DNA of 36,887 nucleotides. Origin: Bacillus sp. REN3 (GTDB lineage Bacteria > Bacillota > Bacilli > Bacillales > Cytobacillaceae). Below, in pieces: positions 36,886 through 36,887 of the stretch. Below the pieces are notes generated by a model. The model was given only the letters and a program-made list of their open reading frames with translations, did not search any database and was not told where the DNA came from. A program made the translations under genes and the position numbers. Location: assembly GCF_017912555.1 (NCBI RefSeq), contig NZ_JAERSD010000031.1, positions 1 to 36,887 of the forward strand, written 5' to 3'. The number at the start of each line of letters is the position of its first letter. Within the stretch, counting starts at the first letter, position 1.

Positions 36886-36887
36886 TT

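Overview
The window is a chromosomal segment from a spore-forming member of the Bacillaceae. It is close to the Bacillus subtilis block that runs from csfB and yaaO to yabR near the replication origin, seen here in reverse, so nearly every gene is on the minus strand and abrB is on the plus strand. Gene content and order (gin, yaaO, tmk, darA, yaaR, holB, ricT, yabA, trmN6, yazA, rsmI, abrB, metG, tatD, yabE, rnmV, rsmA, yabG, veg, sspF, ispE, purR, ridA, spoVG, glmU, prs, ctc, pth, fin, mfd, spoVT, yabM, yabN, rqcP, yabP, yabQ, divIC, yabR) are almost exactly those of Bacillus. Identifications rest on recognised protein sequences plus this synteny; no database search was run. The dispersed repeats suggest an environmental Bacillus or Mesobacillus-like genome, but the genus is not proven.

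Layout from left to right. Bases 1-455 hold a tRNA-Met and tRNA-Glu pair on the plus strand with a consensus promoter and a terminator. Bases 511-1082 hold a guanine-deaminase-like gene, apparently a local insertion, preceded by a 33-bp tandem repeat. Bases 1290-7500 hold the division, sporulation and ribosome-rescue cluster (yabR, divIC, yabQ, yabP, rqcP, yabN, yabM, spoVT). Bases 7650-12330 hold mfd, fin and pth. Bases 12300-17700 hold ctc, prs, glmU, spoVG, ridA and purR. Bases 17670-22600 hold ispE, sspF, veg, yabG, rsmA and rnmV. Bases 22600-27700 hold yabE, tatD and metG. The divergent abrB/metG control region follows, then rsmI to gin (28440-36330), and finally about 550 bases of gene-free, repeat-bearing DNA.

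The genes fall into four groups: information processing (MetRS, MazG/YabN, Mfd, Pth, L25, RsmA, RnmV, RsmI, TrmN6, HolB, YabA, RqcP), precursor supply (PRPP synthase, GlmU, IspE, thymidylate kinase, PurR), cell division (DivIC), and sporulation (Fin, Gin, SpoVG, SpoVT, YabG, SspF, YabP, YabQ, RicT, AbrB). Several promoters can be read directly: sigma-A (tRNA, veg x2, glmU x2, yabE, tatD, abrB, purR), sigma-H (spoVG), sigma-G (spoVT) and sigma-K (yabG). Spo0A boxes overlap the abrB start region.

The unusual material lies between genes. Two copies of a MITE-like element with terminal inverted repeats and a strong shared hairpin core are present, one with a perfect 8-bp target duplication upstream of ctc. 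A possible small transcription unit with a 31-codon ORF and intrinsic terminator lies between abrB and metG, close to a second pair of Spo0A-like boxes. There are also tandem repeats at both ends of the window. Several genes start with GTG or TTG, and some terminator stems include the stop codon.
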